Shown here one piece after another: positions 38,000 through 51,610 of a stretch of 64,000 bases of DNA (positions within the stretch are counted from its first letter, which is position 1; every line of letters starts with the position of its first letter). Below the pieces are notes generated by a model, which did not search any database, was not told the DNA's origin, and saw nothing but the letters and a program-made list of their open reading frames with translations. Source of the DNA: an uncultured Alphaproteobacteria bacterium. Lineage in GTDB: Bacteria > Pseudomonadota > Alphaproteobacteria > Caulobacterales > Caulobacteraceae. The DNA is taken from contig CAIJOB010000014.1 of the NCBI GenBank assembly GCA_903822175.1, positions 62,001 through 126,000 of the forward strand. Reading direction: 5' to 3'. The position numbers and the translations under genes were made by a program.

Positions 38000-39262
38000 A
38001 TGAAATCGAGTTCCGCCCTCATGGCCTGCGCCGGCGTGCTCGCGCTGGCTTGGCCCACCGTCGTGCCCACCGTGGCTTTGGCGCAGCGGACGATCTCGCT
38101 GGGCGGCAGCGCGCCGGCGGACGCGGTCGCCCCCATCCCGCTGGATCGCAGCGGACCCAGGATCCCGGCCGTCGATCCAGCCACCCTGCAGGGCCTGCCC
38201 TCGGCGCGCGACTACCATCCGCTCGAGGGGATCGCCTTCAAGACCGCTGACATCGTCAGCGACAACGTGCGCCTGACGGCCCAGTGGGTCTGGGCCAGCG
38301 AGAACGAAGGCAAGAAGCTGCCTGCGGTGATCATGGCGCCCGGCTGGGGCGCCACGGCGGCGAGCTTGCGCGAGGACGCCGTCGACCTGGCGAAGGCCGG
38401 CTATCTGGTCATGCTGTTCGACTATCGGGGCTGGGGCGACAGCGACGGGCGGGTGATGCTGACGGGGCCGCGCCCGGCCGCCGGGGGAACCTTCACGGCA
38501 GAGGTGCGCGAGGTCCGGGGCTACATCGATCCCTGGGAGCAGGCCGAGGACTGGTTCAACGCCATCGGCTACGTCGCGGCCGATCCCAGGGTCGACGCCG
38601 GCGCCATCGGGGTCATCGGCTCGGACCTCGCCGGGGGCCATGTCATCCACCTCGCGGCCAACGACACGCGGGTCAAGGCGCTGGTCAGCGAGGTGACGTG
38701 GGCGGACCTGCGCCCCTCCAAGCCCTATCAGCTGAATCCCGCCAAGGCCGTCGCCGCCGCAGAGGCCGCCGCCTCCGCCATCGCCACCGGCCAGCAGCAA
38801 TATCCGGCCGAGCGTGCGCACACGCCGAATGGCCAGGGCGGTAGCCTGGTGGGCGCGCCGGTGGGCGCCAAGGCGGTGCGCTGGGCTCCGGTCGACGAGG
38901 CGGACGACGTCACGGCGCCGGCGCTGTTCGTCCTCACCCAGAAGGAGGAGCTGTTCTCCAACAAGGCCAACGGCCAGCTGGCCTGCGAGCGGGTGCAGGG
39001 GCCGCGCAAGATGGTGATGCTGGCCGAGGCCACCCACTACGATGTCTATGGCCAGGGGCGGACGCAGGCGATCAACGCCGCCATCGACTGGTTCGACCGG
39101 CGCCTGAAGCCCCCCGGCGCGCCGACCCGGGTCCCGATCAACCGCAAAGAACCCGAGCGCGGCGAGTGCAATCCGCCGGCCGTGCCGCCGGCGGGCGAGG
39201 AGAAGAAGGAAGGCAGCGGGCCGGGGCATAAGTCACCGCCCACCTCGGGCCGCTTCAACTGA
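38000..39262 (+). CDS. Exported alpha/beta hydrolase with Asp in the nucleophile elbow
   Basis: A 420-residue protein with an N-terminal signal peptide (MKSSSALMACAGVLALAW..., cleavage around ALAQ). The hydrolase core reads LPAVIMAPGWGATAASLRED (oxyanion region), VMLFDYRGWGDSDGR, GVIGSDLAGGHVIHLAAND and late TQKEELFS and EATHYDVYG. The elbow that normally reads G-x-S-x-G is G-S-D-L-A, so the nucleophile position holds Asp. The Pro/Lys/Glu-rich tail after residue 370 looks disordered. It starts 12 bases after the MotB-like gene and may be part of the same operon. Substrate unknown. Confidence 0.78.
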   Translation: MKSSSALMACAGVLALAWPTVVPTVALAQRTISLGGSAPADAVAPIPLDRSGPRIPAVDPATLQGLPSARDYHPLEGIAFKTADIVSDNVRLTAQWVWASENEGKKLPAVIMAPGWGATAASLREDAVDLAKAGYLVMLFDYRGWGDSDGRVMLTGPRPAAGGTFTAEVREVRGYIDPWEQAEDWFNAIGYVAADPRVDAGAIGVIGSDLAGGHVIHLAANDTRVKALVSEVTWADLRPSKPYQLNPAKAVAAAEAAASAIATGQQQYPAERAHTPNGQGGSLVGAPVGAKAVRWAPVDEADDVTAPALFVLTQKEELFSNKANGQLACERVQGPRKMVMLAEATHYDVYGQGRTQAINAAIDWFDRRLKPPGAPTRVPINRKEPERGECNPPAVPPAGEEKKEGSGPGHKSPPTSGRFN

Positions 39263-39323
39263 CGCAGGCGCAGCCCCGAGTGGGCCGCCCGTGGGTTTGC
39301 CCTAAGCCGGCCTGGGACCGCGG

Positions 39324-40145
39324 CTAGGTCTGAAGGAAGGCCAGCAAATCGGCGTTGATGATATCGGCGTGCGTGGTCGGCATGCCGTGGGGAAATCCTG
39401 GATAGGATTTCAGCGTCCCGTGCTTCAGGAGCTTCACCGATCTCGCCCCGGTCGTTGGGAAAGGGCAAATCTGGTCGTCTTCGCCGTGCATCACCAGCAC
39501 GGGCACATCAATCACCGCGAGGTCATCGTAGAACTCGGTTTCAGATAGGACCCGTACGCATTCATAGTGCGCGATGGCCGCGCCCATCATGCCCTGCCGC
39601 CACCAGTTCCCGCGGATGCCTTCCGAGACCACCGCGCCGGGGCGGTTGAACCCGTAGAACGGGATGGTGATGTCCTGGTAAAATTGGGAGCGGTGGTTCG
39701 CCGTCCCGTCGCGAATTCCGTCGACCACTGCCTTGGGCACGCCGTCGGGGTTCTTTTCCGACTGCATGAAGGTCGGCGGGATCGCGCTGATCAGCACCGC
39801 CTTCTTCACCCGCCCCTGACCGAATTTGGCGACGTAGCGCGTCACCTCCCCGCCGCCCGTCGAGTGGCCGATATGCACCGCGGCCTTCAGATCCAGCGCC
39901 TTGACCACCTCGGCGACGTCCGCCGCGTAGGTGTCCATGTCGTGTCCGAGCGCCGTCTGGGTCGAGCGGCCGTGTCCTCGCCGGTCATGAGCGATGACGC
40001 GGTAGCCCTTGCTCAGGAAGAACATCATCTGGGAATCCCAGTCGTCCGCCGTCAGCGGCCATCCGTGATGGAAGAACAGCGGCTCTCCGGTTCCCCAGTC
40101 TTTGTAGAAGATCTCCGTGCCGTCTTTTGTCGTGACCGTGGGCAT
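39324..40145 (-). CDS. Alpha/beta hydrolase of the non-heme chloroperoxidase/arylesterase type
   Basis: A 273-residue cytoplasmic hydrolase. FFHHGWPLTADDWDSQ is the oxyanion-hole HGW motif, HDRRGHGRSTQ follows, VHIGHSTGGGEVTRYVAKFG holds the nucleophile Ser (G-H-S-T-G), LVMHGEDDQICPF the Asp, and YPGFPHGMPTTH the catalytic His. Full triad and length match the cofactor-free perhydrolase (chloroperoxidase) family, whose natural role is often ester or lactone hydrolysis. The AraC gene lies 147 bases upstream in the same direction and may control it. Confidence 0.9.
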   Translation of the reverse strand: MPTVTTKDGTEIFYKDWGTGEPLFFHHGWPLTADDWDSQMMFFLSKGYRVIAHDRRGHGRSTQTALGHDMDTYAADVAEVVKALDLKAAVHIGHSTGGGEVTRYVAKFGQGRVKKAVLISAIPPTFMQSEKNPDGVPKAVVDGIRDGTANHRSQFYQDITIPFYGFNRPGAVVSEGIRGNWWRQGMMGAAIAHYECVRVLSETEFYDDLAVIDVPVLVMHGEDDQICPFPTTGARSVKLLKHGTLKSYPGFPHGMPTTHADIINADLLAFLQT

Positions 40146-40292
40146 GTCGTGGCCTCCCTCACAAAGCGGCTCTACATCGCTGGACGTATCGATAGAGGCG
40201 ATTGTGGCGGCGGCCTTGTTGGTCCTTGCGCGCCGTAGGCGGTTCGTGCGCGCCCGCGCAAATTTTGTCGGCCGGCCGAGCCGTACCAGCGT

Positions 40293-41222
40293 TCAGTTCC
40301 GGGGCAGAATGCCCCTGGCTTGCTCCCGGGCGAACTGGCCCGGTGTGCGCCCCTCGTGGAACCTGAACCGGCGCGTGAAATGGCTCTGATCGGAGAAGCC
40401 CACCGCCTGAGCGATGTCGGCCAGCGAAAGCTCCGCCTGGACGATGAGGATCTTCGCCCGCTCGATCCGCGAACGCTCCACGTATCGCACTGGCGATTGA
40501 CCGATCTTGCGCCGGAACAACCGGCTGAAGTGAAAGCGGCTGACGCCCGCCGCCCCGGCCAGTTCCGCCAGGCTGACGTTGCGGTCGGGATTGTCCTCGA
40601 TATAGGCGATCGCCCTGGCGAGGCTCGCGAGGTCCGCGGTCCCCGCCGACCTCGCCTCGATGCCGACCGCGTTGGTGTAGCTCCGAAGCAAATGCGCGCA
40701 GAGCGTCACGGCCAGCGACTCGATCAGCAGTTGCTGGACCGGATGCGGCGCCCGATTGAGCTCCAGGCCGAAGATCCTCGCGATATGTTCGATCGTCGGA
40801 TCGCGGAGCCGGAAGACATTCGCGAACTGAAACCGGGCGATTCCGACGCGGCGGAGATCGCTGGCCATCTCCTCGAGCTTCGCCGGGTCGGGGCGCATGC
40901 TGAGGTGCGTGGGAATGCGGCCATCCCAATGGGATTCGAAGCCGGCCGGATTGATCGAGAATTCACCGACCTTCGACGGACTGGCGAAGGTCTTGCCGCC
41001 TCGCCGCTGGATGACGAGGGGCGAGGTTCCAGTGCAGACCGCGATGTTGGCGTGGTCACGAGGTGGCGCGAAGTGGTCTGCCAGAACGATCTCGGAAAAC
41101 TCGTCGATGTGCACGCCTTCCCAGGCGCGGCCGGCGCTGGTGGCCTTGAGAGGCCAGACGCGAAGCTGCTCGCGGACGTCGGCCACCGTCGAGGCGCCGG
41201 AGTTTGGCATCGAGGCGAACAC
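40293..41222 (-). CDS. AraC-family transcriptional regulator
   Basis: A 309-residue regulator with an AraC-binding-like N-terminal half (about 1-190) and two C-terminal helix-turn-helix motifs. The first is VSLAELAGAAGVSRFHFSRLFRRKIGQSPVRYV; the second is LSLADIAQAVGFSDQSHFTRRFRFHEGRTPGQFAR. It is upstream of and co-oriented with the chloroperoxidase-like hydrolase gene, a common arrangement for regulators of single catabolic or detoxification enzymes. Effector unknown. Confidence 0.9.
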   Translation of the reverse strand: MFASMPNSGASTVADVREQLRVWPLKATSAGRAWEGVHIDEFSEIVLADHFAPPRDHANIAVCTGTSPLVIQRRGGKTFASPSKVGEFSINPAGFESHWDGRIPTHLSMRPDPAKLEEMASDLRRVGIARFQFANVFRLRDPTIEHIARIFGLELNRAPHPVQQLLIESLAVTLCAHLLRSYTNAVGIEARSAGTADLASLARAIAYIEDNPDRNVSLAELAGAAGVSRFHFSRLFRRKIGQSPVRYVERSRIERAKILIVQAELSLADIAQAVGFSDQSHFTRRFRFHEGRTPGQFAREQARGILPRN

Positions 41223-41390
41223 CCCTCTGGTAAGCGACTGGGCCGCGCGTGAGGCAAGCGTCGACTAGATGGCGTCACAGCCCAGACTGCAAGACATGCG
41301 CGCCGCCGGCGACACGCCGGTGACGACGTCGACCACCTCGTGATCGACGCGAGCCGTCCCCACAGCAGAACCGCCCGCGAAACCGGCGCC

Positions 41391-42842
41391 CTATCGGGGA
41401 AGTTTGGAAGCCCCCATCAGCGCCTCGTCGACGGCGCGCGCGCACTGGCGGCCTTCGCGGATCGCCCAGACGACCAGGGACTGGCCGCGGCGCATGTCGC
41501 CGCAGGTGAAGATGTTGCGGACCGAGGTCTGGTAGTTGGCGACATTGGCCGCGACGTTGCCACGCGGATCGAGCTCGACGCTGGCGCTTTCCACCAGGCC
41601 GGTGGGGTGCGGGCCCATGAAGCCCATAGCCAGCAGGACGAGATCGGCCTTCAGCGTGAACTCCGAGCCTTCGATCTCGCGCATGTGCTGGCGGCCGTCG
41701 TCGCCGGGCGCCCATTCCAGCCGCACGCATTCGAGCGCGGTGATCTGGCCGTCCTGGCCGATGGCGCGCTTGGTGGCGACGGCGAAGTCGCGCTCGCAGC
41801 CCTCTTCCTGCGAGGACGAAACCCGCATCCGGAGTGGCCAGTCCGGCCAGGTCATCGCCTTGTTCTCGCGCGCCGGCGGCTGCGGCATGATCTCGAGCTG
41901 GGTCACCGAGGCCGCGCCCTGGCGGTTGGAGGTGCCGATGCAGTCGGAGCCGGTATCGCCGCCGCCGATCACCACGACATGCTTGCCGGCCGCCGAGAGC
42001 GTGCCCTGCGGGGCGGCGACAGCTTCGCTGTCGCCAGCATTGCGCTTGTTCTGCTGGGTGAGGAAATCCATGGCGAAGTGCACGCCGCCAAGCTCACGCC
42101 CGGCTACGTCCAGATCACGGCCTAGTTCGGCGCCGCCGGCCATCACCAGGACGTCGTAGTCGTCCAGCAGACGCTGCACCGAAACTGTCACACCGACCTC
42201 GAAGCCGGCGCGGAAGATCACGCCCTCGGCCTCCATCTGCCGCACGCGGCGGTCGATCAGATGCTTTTCCATCTTGAAGTCGGGGATGCCGTAGCGGAGC
42301 AGGCCGCCGATCCGGTCGGACTTCTCGAACACGGTGGGCGCATGGCCGGCGCGGGCCAGTTGCTGGGCGCAGGCCAGGCCCGCAGGCCCCGAGCCCACCA
42401 CCGCCACCCGCTTGCCGGTGCCGCGCGGCGACATCTCCGGCGTGATCCAGCCCTCATCCCAGCCGCGATCGACGATCTGGCATTCGATCGTCTTGATGGT
42501 CACCGGGTTGTCCTGGATGTTCAGCGTACAGGACGCCTCGCAGGGCGCGGGGCAGACGCGGCCGGTGAACTCCGGGAAGTTGTTGGTCGACTGCAGGTTC
42601 TCCAGCGCCGCCTTCCACTGGTCGCGGTAGACCAGGTTGTTGAAGTCCGGGATCTGGTTGTTGACCGGGCAACCCTGGTGGCAGAACGGAATCCCGCAGT
42701 CCATGCAGCGCGCGGCCTGCTCGCCGACCTGCTGGGCCGGCAACGGCTGGACGAATTCCTTCCAGGTTTTCAGGCGTGCGGCCACCTTGTCGTAGGTGCG
42801 GTCGCTGCGCTCGATTTCGAGGAAGCCGGTGGGCTTGCCCAT
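41391..42842 (-). CDS. gltD: Glutamate synthase small (beta) subunit
   Basis: NADPH-oxidising FAD subunit of glutamate synthase (GOGAT), feeding electrons to GltB for glutamate formation from glutamine and 2-oxoglutarate. The 483-residue protein has N-terminal [4Fe-4S] cysteines [17 protein letters not shown] and CPAPCEASC. The FAD site is [22 protein letters not shown] and the NADPH site [23 protein letters not shown]-terminal [16 protein letters not shown] is typical. It follows gltB after 26 bases in one operon. Confidence 0.97.
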   Translation of the reverse strand: MGKPTGFLEIERSDRTYDKVAARLKTWKEFVQPLPAQQVGEQAARCMDCGIPFCHQGCPVNNQIPDFNNLVYRDQWKAALENLQSTNNFPEFTGRVCPAPCEASCTLNIQDNPVTIKTIECQIVDRGWDEGWITPEMSPRGTGKRVAVVGSGPAGLACAQQLARAGHAPTVFEKSDRIGGLLRYGIPDFKMEKHLIDRRVRQMEAEGVIFRAGFEVGVTVSVQRLLDDYDVLVMAGGAELGRDLDVAGRELGGVHFAMDFLTQQNKRNAGDSEAVAAPQGTLSAAGKHVVVIGGGDTGSDCIGTSNRQGAASVTQLEIMPQPPARENKAMTWPDWPLRMRVSSSQEEGCERDFAVATKRAIGQDGQITALECVRLEWAPGDDGRQHMREIEGSEFTLKADLVLLAMGFMGPHPTGLVESASVELDPRGNVAANVANYQTSVRNIFTCGDMRRGQSLVVWAIREGRQCARAVDEALMGASKLPR

Positions 42843-42868
42843 CGGGGTAATCTCCGGAACTTGAAGGA

Positions 42869-47512
<4,644 letters not shown>

Positions 47513-47544
47513 CTCGCCCTCTTAAACCCGATACCCAATAGACA

Positions 47545-47556
47545 CGCGTAAACGCG
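47545..47556. promoter_or_regulatory. 12-bp palindrome upstream of gltB
   Basis: CGCGTAAACGCG is a perfect dyad (5-base arms, AA centre) 33 bases before the gltB start, near where a core promoter would lie. It could be an operator, for example for a nitrogen or Lrp-type regulator, but such short GC-rich dyads arise by chance in this genome. Confidence 0.25.
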
Positions 47557-47690
47557 GCCGAACCTCACGTTGTTGAGAGGCCGGTCGTGTTCGCGGGCAT
47601 TTACCCGGCAAGATCGCCCCTTGTCGATGGGCGTGAGGTGCGCAGCGGGGAAGATTTTTCTAATGCCTGCCGCAGGGCGCCTGCAGGCGC

Positions 47691-49289
47691 TTAGGGCATG
47701 GTCACCGTCTGCTTGCCCACGCAGCCCATCCAGCCGCCGGAGACCTGGCGGTAGAGCATGGCGTCGTAGCGGCCGGGCGCCATCTTGTGGATCGCGAAGG
47801 TCTCGACGAATCCGCTGGAGGCCATCCGCGGATTGTTGAAATAGGTCCCGACGTCGGGCCGGGGCTTGTCCACCTGGATCGGACCGGCGAGCACTATATT
47901 GGCGCCCTTCAAGGCCAGCAAGCCCTTGGACGAGGGCCGCCAGTCGGAAACGCCCGAGATCCAGCCGGAACCCATGAACGTCGCCTCCCCTTCCTCGCCG
48001 GGCTTGAAGTCGACGATTTCGAGGTTGCAGGTCCCAGTGATCTTCGCGCCGGCCATGATCGCGGCGACCTTTGTGTTCGGCGGCGCGAGCGTGGGCGTGG
48101 TTGCGGCGCCCAGGGTCGGCGTGGCCGCCACCACATGGTCGATGCGCGTGGCGGCTTCCTTCGACGCCGTCGGGCCATCGCCCATCGACACCCGCAAGCC
48201 ATGCTCCACGACCTCGAGGATCACGATGTCGGGTTTGAAGCGGTCGATCAGGTCGGGGCGCCAGGCGCCGTCCTGATTGTGCGCAAGGATGATGCGGCTG
48301 AAGTGCGGCAACATCATCGGCAGGATCTCGTTGGAGAACGAATCCCGGGTCATCAGCAGCACCGGCTTGCCGGTCTCGCCGGTCTCGATCACCTGCGGGG
48401 CGGTCCAGTCCTGCTTGGGGCCCAGATAGGAGGTCTGGATCTTGGCCTCGCCGGCCGGATTATCGATGTGCGGGAAATCGATGTCGACGAAGCTCGCGAC
48501 GCCCAGCATCAGGGCGAGATCGCGCGGCCGGTTTTTCGCGTGCGATGTCTCCACGGTGAAGTCCGACATCGGCCGGGGCCCCTCGGTGAGGCCGAGCGCA
48601 TGCAGGTGGGTCATCAGCCCGGCGTAGCCCGCGTAGGCGCCATAGCCGGTCCAATGGGTGTCGTGCCGGCTAAAGGTCTTCTGACCGGCGCGAGTCGCCT
48701 GAGCCACATAGGGATGCAGGTAGAGGACGTCGCCGACGCCCGCGTCGCGGGCGAGCTTGGAGAGCAGCAAGGTCGAGCGCTGCGAGCTGGGCCCTGGATA
48801 CCAGGACGGCCCAAACTGTGGGTAGATCGTCTCCTTCACCGGGGCTGCGACCACCACATAGGGAATGTTGCGCGCCCTCAGGGTTTCGGTCCGGCCGGCG
48901 AGGAAGCCGAGCCAGGAGCGGGCCTCGGGGCCCAGGATCGGCGGATCGCCCCGCGAGGCCCCTAGGTGCGTGCCATCGTCGAAGAACAGCCAGCCCTGAC
49001 GGCCGATGATCACGCGGTTCGAGCCGCTGACACCCGCCAGCATGCGCAGGCGGTTGAGGAGCCCGATCAGATAGGGCCGGATGGGGAAGTGATCGGCGAC
49101 GTAGGGATCAGCCGCCTCGCGAAACGCCCCAACCTCGGAAAGGTGCTGCGGCAAGGCCGGCTGGGCGGCCAACACCCGGTTTTCCTGAATGTCGGGAGCC
49201 TTGACCCAGCGGGGCGTAAGCCAGGCCGCCGCCATCAGGATGAGGACGGTTCCGACCAAAAGACGCCAGTGAAGACGCGAGGCCAGCAC
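47691..49289 (-). CDS. AlgJ/AlgX-like O-acetyltransferase accessory protein
   Basis: A 532-residue membrane-anchored periplasmic protein (N-terminal helix LLVGTVLILMAAAWLTPRW) of the AlgX/AlgJ SGNH-like family, which moves acetyl groups to an exported polysaccharide. The D-x-H motif is SRHDTHWTGYGAY, and the Ser-containing block is MTRDSFSNEILPMML. The central domain is preceded by GRQGWLFFDDGTHLG, a family hallmark. A C-terminal beta-rich extension of about 150 residues (after TPTLAPPNT) may bind carbohydrate. It follows the MBOAT gene after 2 bases. Confidence 0.88.
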   Translation of the reverse strand: MLASRLHWRLLVGTVLILMAAAWLTPRWVKAPDIQENRVLAAQPALPQHLSEVGAFREAADPYVADHFPIRPYLIGLLNRLRMLAGVSGSNRVIIGRQGWLFFDDGTHLGASRGDPPILGPEARSWLGFLAGRTETLRARNIPYVVVAAPVKETIYPQFGPSWYPGPSSQRSTLLLSKLARDAGVGDVLYLHPYVAQATRAGQKTFSRHDTHWTGYGAYAGYAGLMTHLHALGLTEGPRPMSDFTVETSHAKNRPRDLALMLGVASFVDIDFPHIDNPAGEAKIQTSYLGPKQDWTAPQVIETGETGKPVLLMTRDSFSNEILPMMLPHFSRIILAHNQDGAWRPDLIDRFKPDIVILEVVEHGLRVSMGDGPTASKEAATRIDHVVAATPTLGAATTPTLAPPNTKVAAIMAGAKITGTCNLEIVDFKPGEEGEATFMGSGWISGVSDWRPSSKGLLALKGANIVLAGPIQVDKPRPDVGTYFNNPRMASSGFVETFAIHKMAPGRYDAMLYRQVSGGWMGCVGKQTVTMP

Positions 49290-49291
49290 GG

Positions 49292-50734
49292 TCAGAACCT
49301 GAAATAGAGGAAGGGGTTTAGGGTCGAGCCCACCAGGATCGCGATGGAAAGCACGAACCCGGCCGCCAGCAGCGGGATCGGCAGGGCATGCACGCTGCGG
49401 GTCTCCAGCCGGCCGGGCAGGTCGGGACGCGGCGGCTCGGCGCGCGGCGCGCGGAGCGCCTGCATGACCGCCGGCAGCAGCGGCGCGGCCAGCAGGGTCC
49501 CCGCGGCGAGCGCCGCCAGGGTCTGGGCGTTCAGCAGGATCGAAAGCGCCGTGTCAGGCGGGGCGAACTGGCCGAGCTGGAACATCTGGCCGAGGTAGCC
49601 CAGGGCCTGCGGCACGCTGTCGGCGCGGAAAAACACCCAGCCGACCATCACCACCAGCATCGCATAGACATGGCGCAGCGGCCGCGGCGCGCGCTCCAGG
49701 AGCCGCCCGAGCCCGAACCGCTCCAGCATCAGAAAGGCCCCGTGATAGAGGCCCCAGATGACAAACCGCCCCGCCGCGCCATGCCAAAGGCCGGTCAGGA
49801 AAAAGACGATCAAGAGATTGCGGACGGTCTGCAGCAGGCCATGCCGGTTGCCGCCCAGCGGGATGTAGACGTAGTCCCGGAACCAGGACGACAGGCTCAT
49901 ATGCCAGCGCCGCCAGAAGTCGGTGATCGACTGGGCGATGTAGGGGTAGTCGAAGTTCTTCGGGAAGGTGAAGCCCAGCAGGAAGGCCAGCCCGATCGCC
50001 ATGTTGGAATAGCCGCAGAAGTCGAAATAGATCTGCAGGGTGTAGGCCCAGATGCCGAGCCACGCGGTCGTGGCGTCCAGGTGGGTGAGGTCGGCGGCAA
50101 AGGCGTGGTCGGCCAGCGGCGCGACGATATTGGCCACCAGCACCTTCTGGCAGAGACCGACGATGAAGTACTGCACGCCAAGGCCGATATGGGCGGTCGT
50201 GCGCCGGTCGGCATGCATCTCGTCCCGGATGTCGGCGTAGCGGACGATCGGGCCGGCAATCAGGTGCGGGAACATCAGGATGTAGGCCGCAAAGCCCGTG
50301 AGATCGCGCTCCACCTTTACCGATCCGCGGTGCACGTCGACGGCGTAGCTGACCAGCTGGAAGGTGAAGAAGGAAATGCCGAGCGGCAGGCGCTGGTGGA
50401 TTTCCGGCAAGGGCGCGTGCGGCAGGAAATGGTTCAGTTCGTGGGCCAGGAACTGGGAATATTTGAAGAAACCCAGCACCGCGAAGTCGGCGATCACCAC
50501 CGCGGCCAGGATCGCCAGCCGTCGTCGCTTATCGCTCGTCGCATCGAGCCAGCGCGAGCCCGCATAGTTCAGCCCGATCAGGCCCAGCAGCAGGAAGACG
50601 AAGACGCCCTCGCCCCAGACGTAGAAGGCGACGCTGCCGGCCAGGAGGGCCCCGGCCCGCCAGCCGGACACATAGTAGCCGAGCAGGAAGAACGGCAGAA
50701 AATAGAAGATGAAGATGACCGAGCTGAAGACCAC
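49292..50734 (-). CDS. MBOAT-family O-acyltransferase (AlgI-like)
   Basis: A 480-residue polytopic inner-membrane protein that passes an acyl group across the membrane for polysaccharide acetylation. FSSVIFIFYFLPFFLLGYY opens the family, and RWHMSLSSWFRDYVYIPLGGNRHG and FFLTGLWHGAAGRFVIWGLYHG contain the conserved Arg-Trp-His and the invariant histidine. It is the partner of the AlgJ-like protein encoded next and is preceded by a lipoprotein gene 28 bases upstream. No polymer synthase adjoins, so the acceptor glycan is made from elsewhere. Confidence 0.94.
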   Translation of the reverse strand: MVFSSVIFIFYFLPFFLLGYYVSGWRAGALLAGSVAFYVWGEGVFVFLLLGLIGLNYAGSRWLDATSDKRRRLAILAAVVIADFAVLGFFKYSQFLAHELNHFLPHAPLPEIHQRLPLGISFFTFQLVSYAVDVHRGSVKVERDLTGFAAYILMFPHLIAGPIVRYADIRDEMHADRRTTAHIGLGVQYFIVGLCQKVLVANIVAPLADHAFAADLTHLDATTAWLGIWAYTLQIYFDFCGYSNMAIGLAFLLGFTFPKNFDYPYIAQSITDFWRRWHMSLSSWFRDYVYIPLGGNRHGLLQTVRNLLIVFFLTGLWHGAAGRFVIWGLYHGAFLMLERFGLGRLLERAPRPLRHVYAMLVVMVGWVFFRADSVPQALGYLGQMFQLGQFAPPDTALSILLNAQTLAALAAGTLLAAPLLPAVMQALRAPRAEPPRPDLPGRLETRSVHALPIPLLAAGFVLSIAILVGSTLNPFLYFRF

Positions 50735-50762
50735 GCCGTCAGGACTCCCCGGACGCTGGCGA

Positions 50763-51431
50763 TCAGGACTTCGGCGCGGGCGGCGGCGGAGACGTCGGCG
50801 CGGTCGGGTCGAGGGGCTCGGTGATGGCGATCTGGCGGATCACGAAGGCGCCGCCGGGCTTGTCTTCGATGTCGAAGCGGATCTGGTTGATGATCGAGGC
50901 CATCCAGTCGGGCCCGCCGATCGCCTGGTGGCTCATGTCGTAGACCAGCGTGGTGGTCTCGCCGACCTTCGGGTCGGCGCCCGACGTGGGCTTGCCCAGG
51001 AAGCCGATGGTCTCGCTGTGGCCCGCCGTCGAATAGTAAAGCGCGCCGTCCCAGGCCGAGGCCGCCGCGGTGCGGGTCAACCGCACCAGCACCATCGGAT
51101 ATTGTGCGCCGGGAACGTTGAGGCCTTTCGGCGAGCGCAGCGTCGGGTCGGCGATGGTGACCGCCAGGCCCTGCCCGGCCGCCGGGCTGATCTTGCTGCC
51201 CATGACGGTAAAACCGTCGGTCGAGCCGTCGAACGTCCAGAGCTTGGCGGTCTTCAGCGCGCGACCGTTGAACTCAAAGCCGCCAGTCGTGGCGTTCCAG
51301 TGGACCGGGCTGTCGCGTTCGGGGCCGACCGGGGGCGCGGTGACCGGCCCCTGGGCCTTGTCGGCGGGGCGGCCACAGGCGGCCAGCAGAGCCATCGCGG
51401 TAGCAATTCCGATCCAGGTCAGGCGTTTCAC
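50763..51431 (-). CDS. Predicted lipoprotein of the O-acylation operon
   Basis: A 222-residue protein with a lipoprotein signal (MKRLTWIGIATAMALLAACGRP, lipobox LAAC). The mature part looks beta-rich (WTFDGSTDGFTVMGSKISPAAGQGLAVTI), resembling a carbohydrate-binding jelly-roll fold. The rest (YDMSHQAIGGPDWMASIINQIRFDIEDK) supports an extracytoplasmic role. It is first in the operon ahead of the MBOAT and AlgJ-like genes, suggesting it assists in holding or recognising the glycan. Not a family I can name. Confidence 0.7.
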   Translation of the reverse strand: MKRLTWIGIATAMALLAACGRPADKAQGPVTAPPVGPERDSPVHWNATTGGFEFNGRALKTAKLWTFDGSTDGFTVMGSKISPAAGQGLAVTIADPTLRSPKGLNVPGAQYPMVLVRLTRTAAASAWDGALYYSTAGHSETIGFLGKPTSGADPKVGETTTLVYDMSHQAIGGPDWMASIINQIRFDIEDKPGGAFVIRQIAITEPLDPTAPTSPPPPAPKS

Positions 51432-51610
51432 CGTGGCGGTCTCCGTGAGCGGCGGCCGGCGCGGCAGCCGGAATCGTCACGAGGTTTAGCATGGGCGGCG
51501 CCGCGGGCGACACCGGAGCGCGAAAATCACAGCTCTGGGCGCCCCGACGGCGCCGTTGACACCCCGGGCGGCGCGCTCATCCTCACCGAAAGAAATTGGG
51601 GGAACGCGGA

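Noticed and set aside
37049..39229. A 726-codon minus-strand frame across the MotA-like, MotB-like and hydrolase genes
   Set aside because: No start context, no domain and arginine/histidine-rich composition. The plus-strand genes have overlapping starts, membrane helices and a signal peptide.
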